Shown piece by piece: positions 19,582-28,530 of a DNA stretch of 64,000 bases. The stretch is from Deltaproteobacteria bacterium (GTDB lineage Bacteria; Myxococcota_C; UBA6777): assembly GCA_002731275.1 (NCBI GenBank), contig PCBK01000080.1:62001-126000 (forward strand). The letters are read 5' to 3'. Position 1 is the first letter of the stretch. Every line of letters starts with the position of its first letter. The notes under the pieces were generated by a model that was not told the origin of the DNA, did not search any database, and saw nothing but the letters and a program-made list of their open reading frames with translations. The position numbers and the translations under genes were made by a program.

Positions 19582-20375
19582 CAAGGATTTTTCTCCGCAA
19601 AGTATCGAGCCCTGTAGATATTCCTGACTGTTGGTTGGAGGTTTTTGGCGTCCGCGAGCCACATGAGCCCCTGTTCACCGACGTCATTTGCATACATATG
19701 AAGTGCACGTAGTTGCCGAGAAAAAGGTGCCTTGCTGATACATTCTGCTGTACGATGAGTGATCTCCGTGTGTCTGATATCGAGTACGCGCAGGTGTGCA
19801 AGTGAGTATTCCGTAAAGAGAGTCTCCATGCTCTTGTCGGAGATCTTTGTTACCTGCAAATACAGTTCTTCGAGTTCGGAGAGCGCGCCTGTTTGTAGCC
19901 ATGCGATTAGGCCTTCATCGTCGATGTTTGTGTCCCGTAGATCCAGCACTCTTAGCCGACGAGGGCTCATCTGTTGGATATTGTTTGGCGTAAATGAGAC
20001 GGCATTTTGCGTGTGGGCGAGCTGGAGTCTTTGGATGTGTTGTACGTTTTCTGAGCGGAGCAGTCGAGCGAGTGAGTCTTTGGGGAGCGCCAACGCTCCG
20101 ACATCGATGGTGTTACAGAGCAGCAGGCTCTTTTGAGGGGAGAGCTTTTTTTTCGGCCGTATCCAGGTCTTCGGTGGGAGCCTGACGACTTGCAGAGGCC
20201 AATGACTGAGCTGTGATGAGAGGTAAGAGAGCGCGACCTCTTTTTCGTCTTTGGGGAGTCGTGTGCGGTTCCACAATGTGATGATACGCTTCCACAACTC
20301 CGCTGATGGGGCTTCAGCGAGGAGCCATCTGCATTCGCTGAACCAGTCGTCTCGGTTTGTGATGTTTTTGCTCAT
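19578..20375 (-). CDS. Leucine-rich-repeat protein
   Basis: The protein has 265 residues from the ATG at 20375, behind CGAGAGAGTCATGTC. An N-terminal helical region (about 1-60) precedes at least five leucine-rich repeats of 24-28 residues, for example LRVLDLRDTNIDDEGLIAWL, LEELYLQVTKISDKSME and LRVLDIRHTEITHRTAE. This style resembles LRR proteins of Myxococcota and Planctomycetota, which usually mediate protein-protein contacts. No signal peptide is seen, so it is probably cytoplasmic. The stop overlaps the GTG start of the 2OG oxygenase gene, which suggests coupled synthesis and a physical or functional partnership. Confidence 0.72.
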   Translation of the reverse strand: MSKNITNRDDWFSECRWLLAEAPSAELWKRIITLWNRTRLPKDEKEVALSYLSSQLSHWPLQVVRLPPKTWIRPKKKLSPQKSLLLCNTIDVGALALPKDSLARLLRSENVQHIQRLQLAHTQNAVSFTPNNIQQMSPRRLRVLDLRDTNIDDEGLIAWLQTGALSELEELYLQVTKISDKSMETLFTEYSLAHLRVLDIRHTEITHRTAECISKAPFSRQLRALHMYANDVGEQGLMWLADAKNLQPTVRNIYRARYFAEKNPW

Positions 20376-20470
20376 GACATGACTCTCTCGCTGAATGATA
20401 TGGAGTCTTTTTCTGCGTGATGTGGGTTTGGATACGATACCAGAAGATGACGTTTTCGTGGAGAGAAGAG

Positions 20471-21319
20471 TTATCTTTCGAGTGGTTGGTCGAGTGCTGC
20501 ATCGAGTCGGTGCATCCCGCGCAGCTCGGTGGGCCAATTCAGGCTCTGGTAAGCGTCTCCTTGGCCGTGGATGTGTCCTTGTTTATCTCTATATGTCAGC
20601 GTATTACGGAACGTTAACGAGACACGTGGTCCAAGCGGTCGCTCTGGTTGGCGTGGGATCGCATGATAAAGCTCTGTGTTGGTTTTGGGGCCGATGACAA
20701 AGACGGCGCCGGGCTGCAAAGTCAATTCGTATTGGACCGTTGGCTCGTGGATATCGTCTCGGAGGAACATCGTTCTCGCTGCGCCAAGTGAGATGGTCAC
20801 GATGGGCGCGTCTGGATCGAGGTCGAGCATCTTGTCTTTGTGAAAACCTATACCATCATCACCATCGCGATACACAAGGACGACCGCGTGGTTGAAGCTG
20901 CGTCCGAGGAGGGCTTCGATCTGCAAGCGGATGGTGTTCACTGTCGGTGTCATTGGAGAGACCACACCGTAGCGGTTTTGGTCATTGACCGGAAAGCGGT
21001 AATGGGGTGTCCGTTCGTTGACTCCTTGGGGAGCGGTGGTCATCGCGACCTTGATCCTTCGCAACGGACGAAGAGGTTTGTGTGGTTTTTTTCGATCGGG
21101 CATGTGATACCATTGTTGGTATTCGATCTCTCCACCTGGCAACAAAGCTTCCAACAATCGACTCGACTCTTGTGGGGAGAAAAGCGGAATATAGCAACTG
21201 TCACCCATCCCAAGGCCATCCATCCGCTCACTCCCGGTCTCAATACGTGTCGATTTTTGGGCCACTGAGGGGTGATAGGAATCACCGAGGGAGGTCGGGA
21301 GTATGCTATGGTCCTTCAT
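20471..21319 (-). CDS. AlkB-like 2OG-Fe(II) dioxygenase
   Basis: AlkB-family enzymes oxidatively remove alkyl groups from nucleic acids or proteins. The 282-residue protein starts behind AGGAGAAAGAAG. It carries the family signature: NHAVVLVYRDGDDGIGFHKDK with His160 and Asp162 as iron ligands, IVTISLGAARTMFLR, LQPGAVFVIG, the distal His219 in ELYHAIP, and GPRVSLTFRN with the arginines for 2-oxoglutarate and substrate (Arg232, Arg238). This pattern is closest to the eukaryote-like ALKBH2/3 group rather than E. coli AlkB. It reads the same way as the LRR and 2OG genes and ends 95 bp before them. Confidence 0.82.
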   Translation of the reverse strand: MKDHSILPTSLGDSYHPSVAQKSTRIETGSERMDGLGMGDSCYIPLFSPQESSRLLEALLPGGEIEYQQWYHMPDRKKPHKPLRPLRRIKVAMTTAPQGVNERTPHYRFPVNDQNRYGVVSPMTPTVNTIRLQIEALLGRSFNHAVVLVYRDGDDGIGFHKDKMLDLDPDAPIVTISLGAARTMFLRDDIHEPTVQYELTLQPGAVFVIGPKTNTELYHAIPRQPERPLGPRVSLTFRNTLTYRDKQGHIHGQGDAYQSLNWPTELRGMHRLDAALDQPLER

Positions 21320-21440
21320 CTTCTTTCTCCTATTGTTTGTAACACAACGGTCTTCATCATCGAAGGTTTGCGGATGGTCATTTGATACGGTTGTGTTTCA
21401 GGGAAAGTTCTGTGGTCTTAACGATGTGAGGAACATTTCT

Positions 21441-23621
21441 ATGATACGGGTTCTGATGTTGATAGGTTGTATGTGTTTGTTTTCTTTCGTTGTAGAGGCC
21501 AAAGCAGAGAAAGTCTCTGCGGCCTCTGATGCACAGATCAATGGTTGGTTGGATACGATCAAGAGTCAGCGAGGGCTCAAGCACACAGAAGCCTCTTTGC
21601 TGCTTCGTTTGCATAGCAAGCAGGCGCTTGGACCATTACTCAAGCGCTTGCGAGTGGCTGTGTTTGCGAAGAACCAAAATGAAAGGAGCAGGGTCGCCTA
21701 CCTGATACAGGCCGAGAAGATGTTGACAAAGCAAAATGCGAAACCTGCGATATCGCTGCTTCGATGGTTGGCAAGTAACACTCCTCTTAACGTAAGAGGG
21801 CGGGCATTGCGTCTTTTACAACGAGTGGGGACATACAAAGAGCCTGTGCTTCGGACGATCTTGGCTGGATTGAATATGCCATCATTTCGACTGTTTCGTT
21901 CTGGACGTATGCAGCGCGGTGAACTTCGTCATGTGGTTGTGGGGATCGCACGCCATGAATGTGTGCAAAGTGCGCGGTTGTTGTTCGCATTTTTGAAGGA
22001 CGCACAGAGCGAATTGGGCAAAGAGTATCGTTGGATGAACGCCTACGCAAAGTCCCAAGGTGGTGATGAACGCTCCGGATTTTTACAACATCGAGCACTA
22101 CGTCCCCAGCAGCGAGTTCGATTGTTTCCTTGGCCCATGAGGTTGGTTGGCGCGATTCTACGGGAGCTTGGACCTGGCTGTGCGTCTGCACTCCCCACAC
22201 TACGGAAGCATTTGAAGAGCCGAAAGCAGCAGTTACAATGGGGAGCGATTCAAGTCCTCAAAGGGATGGGGGAAAAGGCCGCAGGGGTGGTGCCTGCGTT
22301 GCTCACCCTGTACAAAAAAGATCCACGTGCTCATCGAGATATTGAAGCAGTGATCCATTCTATCGGTGTAAAGGGACGCGCTTTTTTGCCCTCACTGACA
22401 CAAAAGTTGAAGACGTTGCCTTTGCAGCAACAGCTTCAATATGTCCCGTTGTTGCAAAGACTCGGTGAGAAGAAGAAGGTCCACACGTTGCTCCACAAGG
22501 GACTCACCAGTAAGAACGCATCGTTGATCTCTGTGTGTGCTTCACAGATCGTGCGATTGCGCAGGGAGAAGGGGATCTTTTCAACGGCTGAGTTGTTGTC
22601 ATTGGTGAGGCGGCCTTCGATTCTCTCGAACATGTTCCATTCATCGATACTTTCAGTCTTTTCGGTTTATTTAAAGCGGCGATATCCAGCCTCAGCCTGG
22701 GCGCTCCTTAAGCAGTGGTCATCTTTGCCTACAAGGGCGCAAGTGTTGTTGTTTGGTGTTATGACAGACGCCGCGAAGAGAAAGGCGAATATGCAGGGGA
22801 TCTTGCGAAATTGGCTACGTAAACAACTCGTCTACAAGAAGGGGATGTTTCGTGAGCAAGCGATACAATCGCTGTCTTTGATGGGGGATGTTGCGCTGCC
22901 TGCTCAAAAGCAGCTGCTCGCGTTGTTCCCTCAAGCCTCATGGAAGAGCAAAAAGGCGATGTTATCGTTGTTTTTGTCTTGGGGAAAAAAGGCCAAACCT
23001 GCGCTGACTGTTTTGCGTCAAGAGCTTACACGCATGTACCCAAAGACCCGGAAGTACGTCGTCGAAAAGTGGCGTGTTCGTGTTGCATTCACTTTGTTTC
23101 GTTTGGGGGATGAGGTGTACGCGAGGAAGATCTTACTTCAAAAAGTGAAGCACAAGGAGCCGTACATCCGCCATGAAGCGTATCGGTACTTGCAAAAGAT
23201 CAGGCTTGGAAAAGTGTTACTTGCGGCTGTCGGTACGCAGTTACTGGCGGATTCATCTGGGTGTTATGCAGTTTATGTCCGACCTCATCGGACACTCCCT
23301 GTGTTGTTAAAGCAAGGCGCTGCTGCGATCGGTGTGCTTCGTCAGGCGCTGGCATCCAAGCATTTGAATGTTCGTTTGTGTGGTGTATTTGGCCTGATCA
23401 AGTTGGCACCTTCGTTTGCTCAAGTCTGGTCAGGTGTGAGGCAAGGTGTTGCACAAACATCAACACGTGCCCGCACGCAGGCGTTGATCGCGCTCTCGCA
23501 AGTCGAGCTGAATAAGCAGGTTCGTACACAGCTAGAGCGTTGGCGTGCGAAAGCCAAAGAGGACGTGAAGAGGGCCATCCACATTGCGTTTCTTCGTGAT
23601 TTGTTGCGTACAACAAAATAG
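21441..23621 (+). CDS. Exported HEAT-repeat protein
   Basis: I chose the ATG at 21441 (behind GTGAGGAACATTTCT) because it starts a signal peptide (MIRVLMLIGCMCLFSFVVEA). The open frame reaches back to 21303, inside the AlkB-like gene on the other strand. The 726-residue protein is an almost continuous alpha-solenoid. HEAT-like units include ALPTLRKHLKSRKQQLQWGAIQVLKGMG, VLRQALASKHLNVRLCGVFGLIKLAP and VKHKEPYIRHEAYRYLQKIRLG. HEAT arrays are protein-binding scaffolds. It is Lys/Arg-rich. The N-terminal LIGC could be misread as a lipobox but is followed by more hydrophobic residues. No partner is evident next to it. Confidence 0.7.
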   Translation: MIRVLMLIGCMCLFSFVVEAKAEKVSAASDAQINGWLDTIKSQRGLKHTEASLLLRLHSKQALGPLLKRLRVAVFAKNQNERSRVAYLIQAEKMLTKQNAKPAISLLRWLASNTPLNVRGRALRLLQRVGTYKEPVLRTILAGLNMPSFRLFRSGRMQRGELRHVVVGIARHECVQSARLLFAFLKDAQSELGKEYRWMNAYAKSQGGDERSGFLQHRALRPQQRVRLFPWPMRLVGAILRELGPGCASALPTLRKHLKSRKQQLQWGAIQVLKGMGEKAAGVVPALLTLYKKDPRAHRDIEAVIHSIGVKGRAFLPSLTQKLKTLPLQQQLQYVPLLQRLGEKKKVHTLLHKGLTSKNASLISVCASQIVRLRREKGIFSTAELLSLVRRPSILSNMFHSSILSVFSVYLKRRYPASAWALLKQWSSLPTRAQVLLFGVMTDAAKRKANMQGILRNWLRKQLVYKKGMFREQAIQSLSLMGDVALPAQKQLLALFPQASWKSKKAMLSLFLSWGKKAKPALTVLRQELTRMYPKTRKYVVEKWRVRVAFTLFRLGDEVYARKILLQKVKHKEPYIRHEAYRYLQKIRLGKVLLAAVGTQLLADSSGCYAVYVRPHRTLPVLLKQGAAAIGVLRQALASKHLNVRLCGVFGLIKLAPSFAQVWSGVRQGVAQTSTRARTQALIALSQVELNKQVRTQLERWRAKAKEDVKRAIHIAFLRDLLRTTK

Positions 23622-23637
23622 GGTGGGGAGAAAAGGA

Positions 23638-23688
23638 GAAGCCCTGTTTCGTGATCTGTGGGGTGCATAGATCCAAAAACAGGGCTTC
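23638..23688. terminator. Strong 12-bp hairpin, possible bidirectional terminator
   Basis: GAAGCCCTGTTT (23638-23649) and AAACAGGGCTTC (23677-23688) are perfect inverted repeats; GATCT/AGATC inside extends the stem. It lies 16 bp after the HEAT-repeat gene and before the convergent gene at 23795-24217. On the minus strand the stem is followed by TCCTTTTCTCC, so termination may be better in that direction. Confidence 0.5.
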
Positions 23689-23794
23689 ATATCGTTATGA
23701 GGGAGCGTAGGAGTATCACACTTCCCATCAGTTGAATGAATCTTTGGAGCGTTGTTCACTCAACTGATAAGATAGGGTTGGCGAAGTGCCTTTT

Positions 23795-24217
23795 TCAAGA
23801 CCCTTTGCCAGCGAGTTGCCAATTATGCCCACACTCATTGCAGCGCAACGAATGTGTTGAAGACATCATCGGCATCCCAGTAAGTGCGACAGTAGCTGTC
23901 GCGGTCAACGCCTGCCCCATCGTTGAATAGGGCAAAACTTCGACTTCCTCTGCATCACATCTGGGGCAAGACCCCCAAGACACCTCGGTCTCTAGCTCGT
24001 TGGCATCTGCCTCCGAAAGTAGCTGATGTGCTTGGATGCTGTCATCCACATGAACCATCAACCTGATACCGCCGATTGCCTGGGTTAACCAGACGTTCAT
24101 TCCCACTGTATGCTCGTCCATCACGAGTGAGTCGATGCCGTGGGATGAGAGGAACGTTTTGGCAACTTGTGCCTCCGGAAGCGAAGAGAATGTGGCAATT
24201 GGTACTGCGTGACTCAT
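23795..24217 (-). CDS. DUF2007-like protein with C-terminal zinc ribbon
   Basis: The ATG at 24217 is preceded by an excellent AAGGAGG. The 140-residue protein begins with a DUF2007-like ferredoxin fold (PIATFSSLPEAQVAKTFLSSHGIDSLVMDE, then GIRLMVHVDDSIQAHQLLSE), a family described as putative signal-transducing or regulatory. It ends in a zinc ribbon with CPRC (about residue 83) and CNEC (about residue 127) separated by a hydrophobic stretch (ALTATATVALTGMPMM). The protein is acidic and has no signal peptide. Its role is unknown. Confidence 0.66.
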   Translation of the reverse strand: MSHAVPIATFSSLPEAQVAKTFLSSHGIDSLVMDEHTVGMNVWLTQAIGGIRLMVHVDDSIQAHQLLSEADANELETEVSWGSCPRCDAEEVEVLPYSTMGQALTATATVALTGMPMMSSTHSLRCNECGHNWQLAGKGS

Positions 24218-24351
24218 GACTTGCCTCCTTGTGTTAGCGTTGCCCACACACCAAGCAGGATAAGTGCCAGTGTCATGGATTTATCATTGTCAAATGAATT
24301 CAATGGATTGAATGTTTGGGGAAAGATGAACTTCGGAGATGTGGCGAGATG

Positions 24352-24403
24352 ATGAAGAATATATCGTCATCATGTTGAATGTCGATGTCGATATATTCTT
24401 CAT
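24352..24403. repeat. 15-bp perfect inverted repeat, probable transcription stop
   Basis: ATGAAGAATATATCG (24352-24366) and CGATATATTCTTCAT (24389-24403) are perfectly complementary with a 22-base loop. It lies 24 bp beyond the stop of the glycosyltransferase gene (minus strand) and well upstream of the next minus gene, so a terminator is the simplest reading. The stem is AT-rich and lacks a clear T-tail, so protein binding or mRNA stabilisation is also possible. Confidence 0.45.
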
Positions 24404-24426
24404 ATGTTGTTTTGTGTGTGATGAGG

Positions 24427-25443
24427 TTAGGCAGCGAGGATAAAATCTTTCCCTTCTTGGTAATGTGCGTCCGCAAGCCATTGTTTGACTTCTTCTTTTG
24501 CGTCTCTCCCTCCTAGATACGAGACGAGAAAGCAGCTCCCGGGAGGTGGGAGGGATGTAGTGTGGATCGTCTCGACACCATCGTAGTGATTGCCTACTTT
24601 TTTATGGTCGATGTCGATATAATGTGTAAAGATGATCCCTTGTTCTTTGAGGTATGCGCTGTGTTTTCTCACCTTTCGTCCCGCTCCACAGATCTTTATG
24701 TGAGGATGAAAGGGATTGTGTTGTGACAGCCACTGCGCCAAGTATGCTGCTTTGCAGCGATGGAAGGCCTCTGCACTATATCGTTGATCTGTCCGAGATA
24801 AGCGACCTGGTGGATCGTTCCATTGAAGCAGGTATTCCGGTACTTTTTCGAACTGTACACCTGCTTGTAACCACCGCAACCACAGCTCATAATCTTCGGG
24901 GAAGTCGCCATCTCGATACCCACCAAGTGTATGGTAGAGAGCTGTTCGGAACATCACAGAGGGGTTGGCGATGGGGGACTCGACGAATTGTTTTCGAGAG
25001 ATGTCTTCATGGTGGATCAGTGTGTTGAGCCAGTCAACATAAAGAGCGTATCCCAGCTTCTTGTCTCGATCGCCTCCAAATGCTACGAGTGATGAACACA
25101 CACCTATATTTGGCTTCCTTTGCAACAACGCATATTGGGCAGCGAGTCTCGTCGGTGCGCAGAGGTCATCTGCGTCCAATCTCGCGATGAATGGCGCCTT
25201 CGCTCTCGCAAAGCCTGTGTTACTCGTTTCACTGACACCCCGATGGGGACAAAAGATCCCCTTTACACGTTTATCTTCTCGCTCCAGTCGACGTATCCAC
25301 ATGGCTGAATCATCTTCTGAGCCATCGTCCACGAGAAGCAACTCAAAGTCTGTAAAGCTCTGCTCCAACACACTCTGTGCGGCTGCATAGATGGTTTTTT
25401 CTGCGTTGTAGACGGGGATGACGACGGAAATGCTTGGTGCCAT
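24427..25443 (-). CDS. Family 2 glycosyltransferase with extra C-terminal domain
   Basis: From the ATG at 25443 the protein has 338 residues and begins MAPSISVVIPVYNAEKTIYA, the GT2 nucleotide-binding start. LLLVDDGSEDDS follows, then the metal-binding ARLDADD (about 88-93) and FPEDYELWLRW, which contains the catalytic-base E-D region. This is the standard GT-A fold (about 1-240). The last 95 residues (ICGAGRKVRKHSAYLKEQGI and onward) look like a small Rossmann-type domain found attached to some GT2 enzymes. Upstream in-frame starts at 25473 and 25494 are possible but have poor ribosome binding sites. The sugar and acceptor are unknown. Confidence 0.82.
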   Translation of the reverse strand: MAPSISVVIPVYNAEKTIYAAAQSVLEQSFTDFELLLVDDGSEDDSAMWIRRLEREDKRVKGIFCPHRGVSETSNTGFARAKAPFIARLDADDLCAPTRLAAQYALLQRKPNIGVCSSLVAFGGDRDKKLGYALYVDWLNTLIHHEDISRKQFVESPIANPSVMFRTALYHTLGGYRDGDFPEDYELWLRWLQAGVQFEKVPEYLLQWNDPPGRLSRTDQRYSAEAFHRCKAAYLAQWLSQHNPFHPHIKICGAGRKVRKHSAYLKEQGIIFTHYIDIDHKKVGNHYDGVETIHTTSLPPPGSCFLVSYLGGRDAKEEVKQWLADAHYQEGKDFILAA

Positions 25444-25636
25444 ATGGAGCGCTTGTCCTGTGTTTGGGGCCATTCTTTGGCTCGAACATACCACAGATGT
25501 CTTGCCTCGTCTGCGTGGACGTTTTCAACAAATGATTTGAGGCTGTGTTTGTGGAGCTGGAGGTTCGTTGAGAAAAAGCAGGCTTCGTGCTATTTTGTCA
25601 TATCTTTTTCAATAACTACAAGATGTCCAGGTGAAC

Positions 25637-26872
25637 ATGATGCGTTGGATTCGGTGGAGTGTTTGTTGCATTTTATTTGTCTACTGGAGTGGTGGGATTG
25701 TGTCCTGTACAGGCTCTATTCAGCCTGGAAGAGACGGGACGATTACCTTCCTCGAACCCGATCCCAAGAGTGAACAACTCGTGATCCTTGAAGGGCAAGG
25801 GCAAAGGGAGACGCCTGTTGATACACAAAAACAAGAGCGTATCAGCGAACCATTGGATGAACCGGCCTCCAAAGAACCTTCACAAGCAGAGAATGGAGGC
25901 ACAGAGCAGCCTGTCGAGGATGAGCCCGCGCAAGAGCCTGTTACGTCTGTTGACGCTGGTGAACCCACTCCCGATTTGATGCAGCCAGAGCCCACACCTG
26001 AGATACCGCCAGAGCTTCGGGATTTCATTGGCAAACCCTGTCAGGTGGATGGTGTGAGCGGTACATGTCTTTTGTCCACCTCCTGTACTGGCGATCGTGT
26101 CGCAACACCTGGACATTGTCCTGGACCAAGTAGTGTCCAATGTTGCACGAAGAAGACGACTCCATCGGGTTCATGTGACGAGACGAAGAAGGTGACACCA
26201 AACACTGGATTGACCGAAGCGGCTGGGAGCGGTGGGTGTCCGTCTGGAATGGTGCGGGTTTCCAATTTTTGTATCGATCAATATGAAGCGTCTCTCGTTG
26301 AGGTCTTGTTCAATGGCACGACAAGACAATGGTCACCGTATTTTAACCCCGGTACGACCCCTGTGAAGGCCGTCTCTGTGAAGGGGGCTGTTCCACAAGG
26401 TTACATCAACGGAAAGCAAGCTGCTGCGGCGTGCAAACTCGCAGGTAAAAGGCTTTGTACCGATACAGAATGGCTTCGCGCATGTCGTGGGACACAAAAC
26501 CACACGTATCCCTATGGAAATACGAGACAGCCGGGAGTATGCAATGATGCTCGTAGCAAACATCCTGCGGTTGAGTATTACGGGACGTCTGCTTCGTGGG
26601 TGTTCTCGAAGCTGGGTAATCCTTGTATCAACCAGCTCGCCAATTCGCTTGGGAAGACTGGTGCAAAGACGGGCTGTGTAACGGCTGAGAAAGTCTACGA
26701 TATGATGGGGAATCTTCACGAGTGGACGTCTACGTCGAGTGGTATCTTTCGGGGGGGATACTACGTCGATACGTACCGCAATGGGAACGGTTGTTTGTAC
26801 CGAACGACTGCACACAATACGAGTCATTGGGATTATTCGACGGGATTTCGCTGCTGTGCGGATGTGCCATAA
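25637..26872 (+). CDS. Lipoprotein with FGE/SUMF1-like domain
   Basis: Starting at ATG 25637, the protein has a signal peptide with lipobox (WSGGIVSC), a Glu/Pro/Gln-rich linker of about 100 residues, and a short Cys-rich segment (GKPCQVDGVSGTCLLST and onward, then VQCC). From about residue 195 a formylglycine-generating-enzyme-like (SUMF1) domain follows: GMVRVSNFCIDQYEAS, CKLAGKRLCTDTEWLRACRG, YPYGN, YDMMGNLHEWTS, FRGGYY and the terminal TGFRCCAD. Where true FGE has two catalytic cysteines five residues apart, this protein has NGCLYRTTAHN, so the second is Thr. I therefore infer a binding or structural role, not formylglycine formation. It is convergent with the beta-helix lipoprotein gene. 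Confidence 0.78.
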   Translation: MMRWIRWSVCCILFVYWSGGIVSCTGSIQPGRDGTITFLEPDPKSEQLVILEGQGQRETPVDTQKQERISEPLDEPASKEPSQAENGGTEQPVEDEPAQEPVTSVDAGEPTPDLMQPEPTPEIPPELRDFIGKPCQVDGVSGTCLLSTSCTGDRVATPGHCPGPSSVQCCTKKTTPSGSCDETKKVTPNTGLTEAAGSGGCPSGMVRVSNFCIDQYEASLVEVLFNGTTRQWSPYFNPGTTPVKAVSVKGAVPQGYINGKQAAAACKLAGKRLCTDTEWLRACRGTQNHTYPYGNTRQPGVCNDARSKHPAVEYYGTSASWVFSKLGNPCINQLANSLGKTGAKTGCVTAEKVYDMMGNLHEWTSTSSGIFRGGYYVDTYRNGNGCLYRTTAHNTSHWDYSTGFRCCADVP

Positions 26873-26897
26873 GGGAAGGAGGAAGTTTGATTTGGGT

Positions 26898-28499
26898 TTA
26901 ATTGGGGTCTGATGTGGTCCAGCCCTTGGTCCAATCTTTTTCCGGGTCGATTGCACCAACATAGCTTACATTCTGGAAGAATGCGTCTGTGAATTGTTTG
27001 GCACCACTGAGGGCTGGAGAGCCCGAACCTGGACGTAGATCGGGTTTTGTGAGGTTGTAGGGGGCGGTCAGCTTTGGATCGACGAGTTTGTTGGCTTCGT
27101 TGAGCGTCGTGACAAAATTTGCGACTGTAAAGGGGACGGTTTCCGTTGTTTCCGAGAAGTTCTTTGTACAATTGATGATGGAGTGCGAGAGGAGGAGCTC
27201 ACCTGTGAGTTTACCGTCCTTGAAGGCGTTGTTGTATGTCTCGACCTGATCGAGCATGATACATGCATCGTTGAAGCCTGTGATGATACTGTTGTAGATC
27301 AGCGCGGCTGTTCCTTCTCGAAGAAGCATCCCAAGATCGGACTTCTCAGATTGGGGACTTCCAGCGAGTGTGATGTGTGAGAGGGTTGGTTTGGAGCGGG
27401 GGCTTGCAGCGTTATCGGAGGAGTTGTTATCCGCTTCGATGCCATTGTCTCCATCATCATCGTATTGTTGTATTGCGATGAATTGTCCCTTGCCACGCCA
27501 GCCATCAGTCCAGTCGAGGCTGTCATCTGCAGCGCCTGTGATCAGGACGTGACTCAGATTGGCCGTCCCACCAAAGAACTCAACACCATCATCTTGGGCC
27601 ATGTGGATCTGGAGATAGTCAATTGTCGTACCAGAGCCTACAGCCTGGAAGGCGATCCCATTGAGTTCATTGTCCGGACTGAAGAGTTTGCCCGCAAACT
27701 CAACCCGTACGTATTTGAGTGTTCCGCTGCTGTCGTTATCATCTGTTCCACCGTACCAACCTGTCCCTCCTTCACCAAAACCTTCGCAGCCCTTTGTGCT
27801 GTCTTGAACACACTTGTTGAGACGAGCGCGTCCGTTGATCACAATCCCGCCCCAGTCACCACGCTTTCGTGAGCCTTGAGGATTGGATGAGGTGAAAACG
27901 ATAGGTTTCTCTGCGGTCCCTTGCGCGTCGATCTTGGCGTTTCTGCGGACGATGAGGACGCCGTTTGTTTTGCCTTCTCCCATAATGACAGTACCAGGTT
28001 CGATCTTCAGTGTGACTTGTTGGACATCATCTCCGATAAAGACGGCGCCTCGAAGGATCCACTTGGTGTCGGCTGTGAGTTGGAGATCTTCTGTGTATGT
28101 GCCTGAAAGAATACATGTTCCGGGGGATTCGGATTCACAGGGACTACACTTATTGGAGCGGCAGACGAGGGAGCCACCACAATCGAGTGAGGTTTTGCAG
28201 GTTTGGCATGAGCCTTCGATACATGCGAGGCCGTCACTACATTGCTCTGTTTGGGTACAGGCTTCGCACTTACCTGCGCTACAGATCTGACTATCTCGGC
28301 AGTCGGCGTTGGCGCGACATTGGACACATGTGCCAGCTTGGCAGTACCCAACTTTGGCACAATCTGCGTTGGATTGGCAAGGGTGTGTCTTGTCAAATTG
28401 GATATCATAGGGGTTGTTTCGAGGCAGCGTGTCATCGATGTAACAGGCTGTCATGACCAGCAAAGCGAGAAAGGGGATTGAGAGTTTCCAAATCTTCAT
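26898..28499 (-). CDS. Cys-rich, beta-helix-like lipoprotein
   Basis: I chose the ATG at 28499 (AGGATAGTTTG upstream); a TTG directly before it is less likely. The 533-residue protein has a lipobox at Cys19 (LLVMTAC). Residues about 40-130 form repeats of the C-x5-C-x6-C type (SNADCAKVGYCQAGTCVQC, RANADCRDSQICSAGKCEAC and more). The remaining 390 residues resemble secreted right-handed beta-helix proteins: PGTVIMGEGKTNGVLIVRRNAKIDAQGT, KPIVFTSS, GDWGGIVINGRA, LKYVRVEFAG, VEFFGGTANLSHVLI and DDSLDWTDGW. Such proteins sit on the cell surface, and many bind or cleave polysaccharides, but no catalytic residues are evident. Confidence 0.75.
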   Translation of the reverse strand: MKIWKLSIPFLALLVMTACYIDDTLPRNNPYDIQFDKTHPCQSNADCAKVGYCQAGTCVQCRANADCRDSQICSAGKCEACTQTEQCSDGLACIEGSCQTCKTSLDCGGSLVCRSNKCSPCESESPGTCILSGTYTEDLQLTADTKWILRGAVFIGDDVQQVTLKIEPGTVIMGEGKTNGVLIVRRNAKIDAQGTAEKPIVFTSSNPQGSRKRGDWGGIVINGRARLNKCVQDSTKGCEGFGEGGTGWYGGTDDNDSSGTLKYVRVEFAGKLFSPDNELNGIAFQAVGSGTTIDYLQIHMAQDDGVEFFGGTANLSHVLITGAADDSLDWTDGWRGKGQFIAIQQYDDDGDNGIEADNNSSDNAASPRSKPTLSHITLAGSPQSEKSDLGMLLREGTAALIYNSIITGFNDACIMLDQVETYNNAFKDGKLTGELLLSHSIINCTKNFSETTETVPFTVANFVTTLNEANKLVDPKLTAPYNLTKPDLRPGSGSPALSGAKQFTDAFFQNVSYVGAIDPEKDWTKGWTTSDPN

Positions 28500-28530
28500 C
28501 AAACTATCCTATATCGTACGAGCGATGTGT

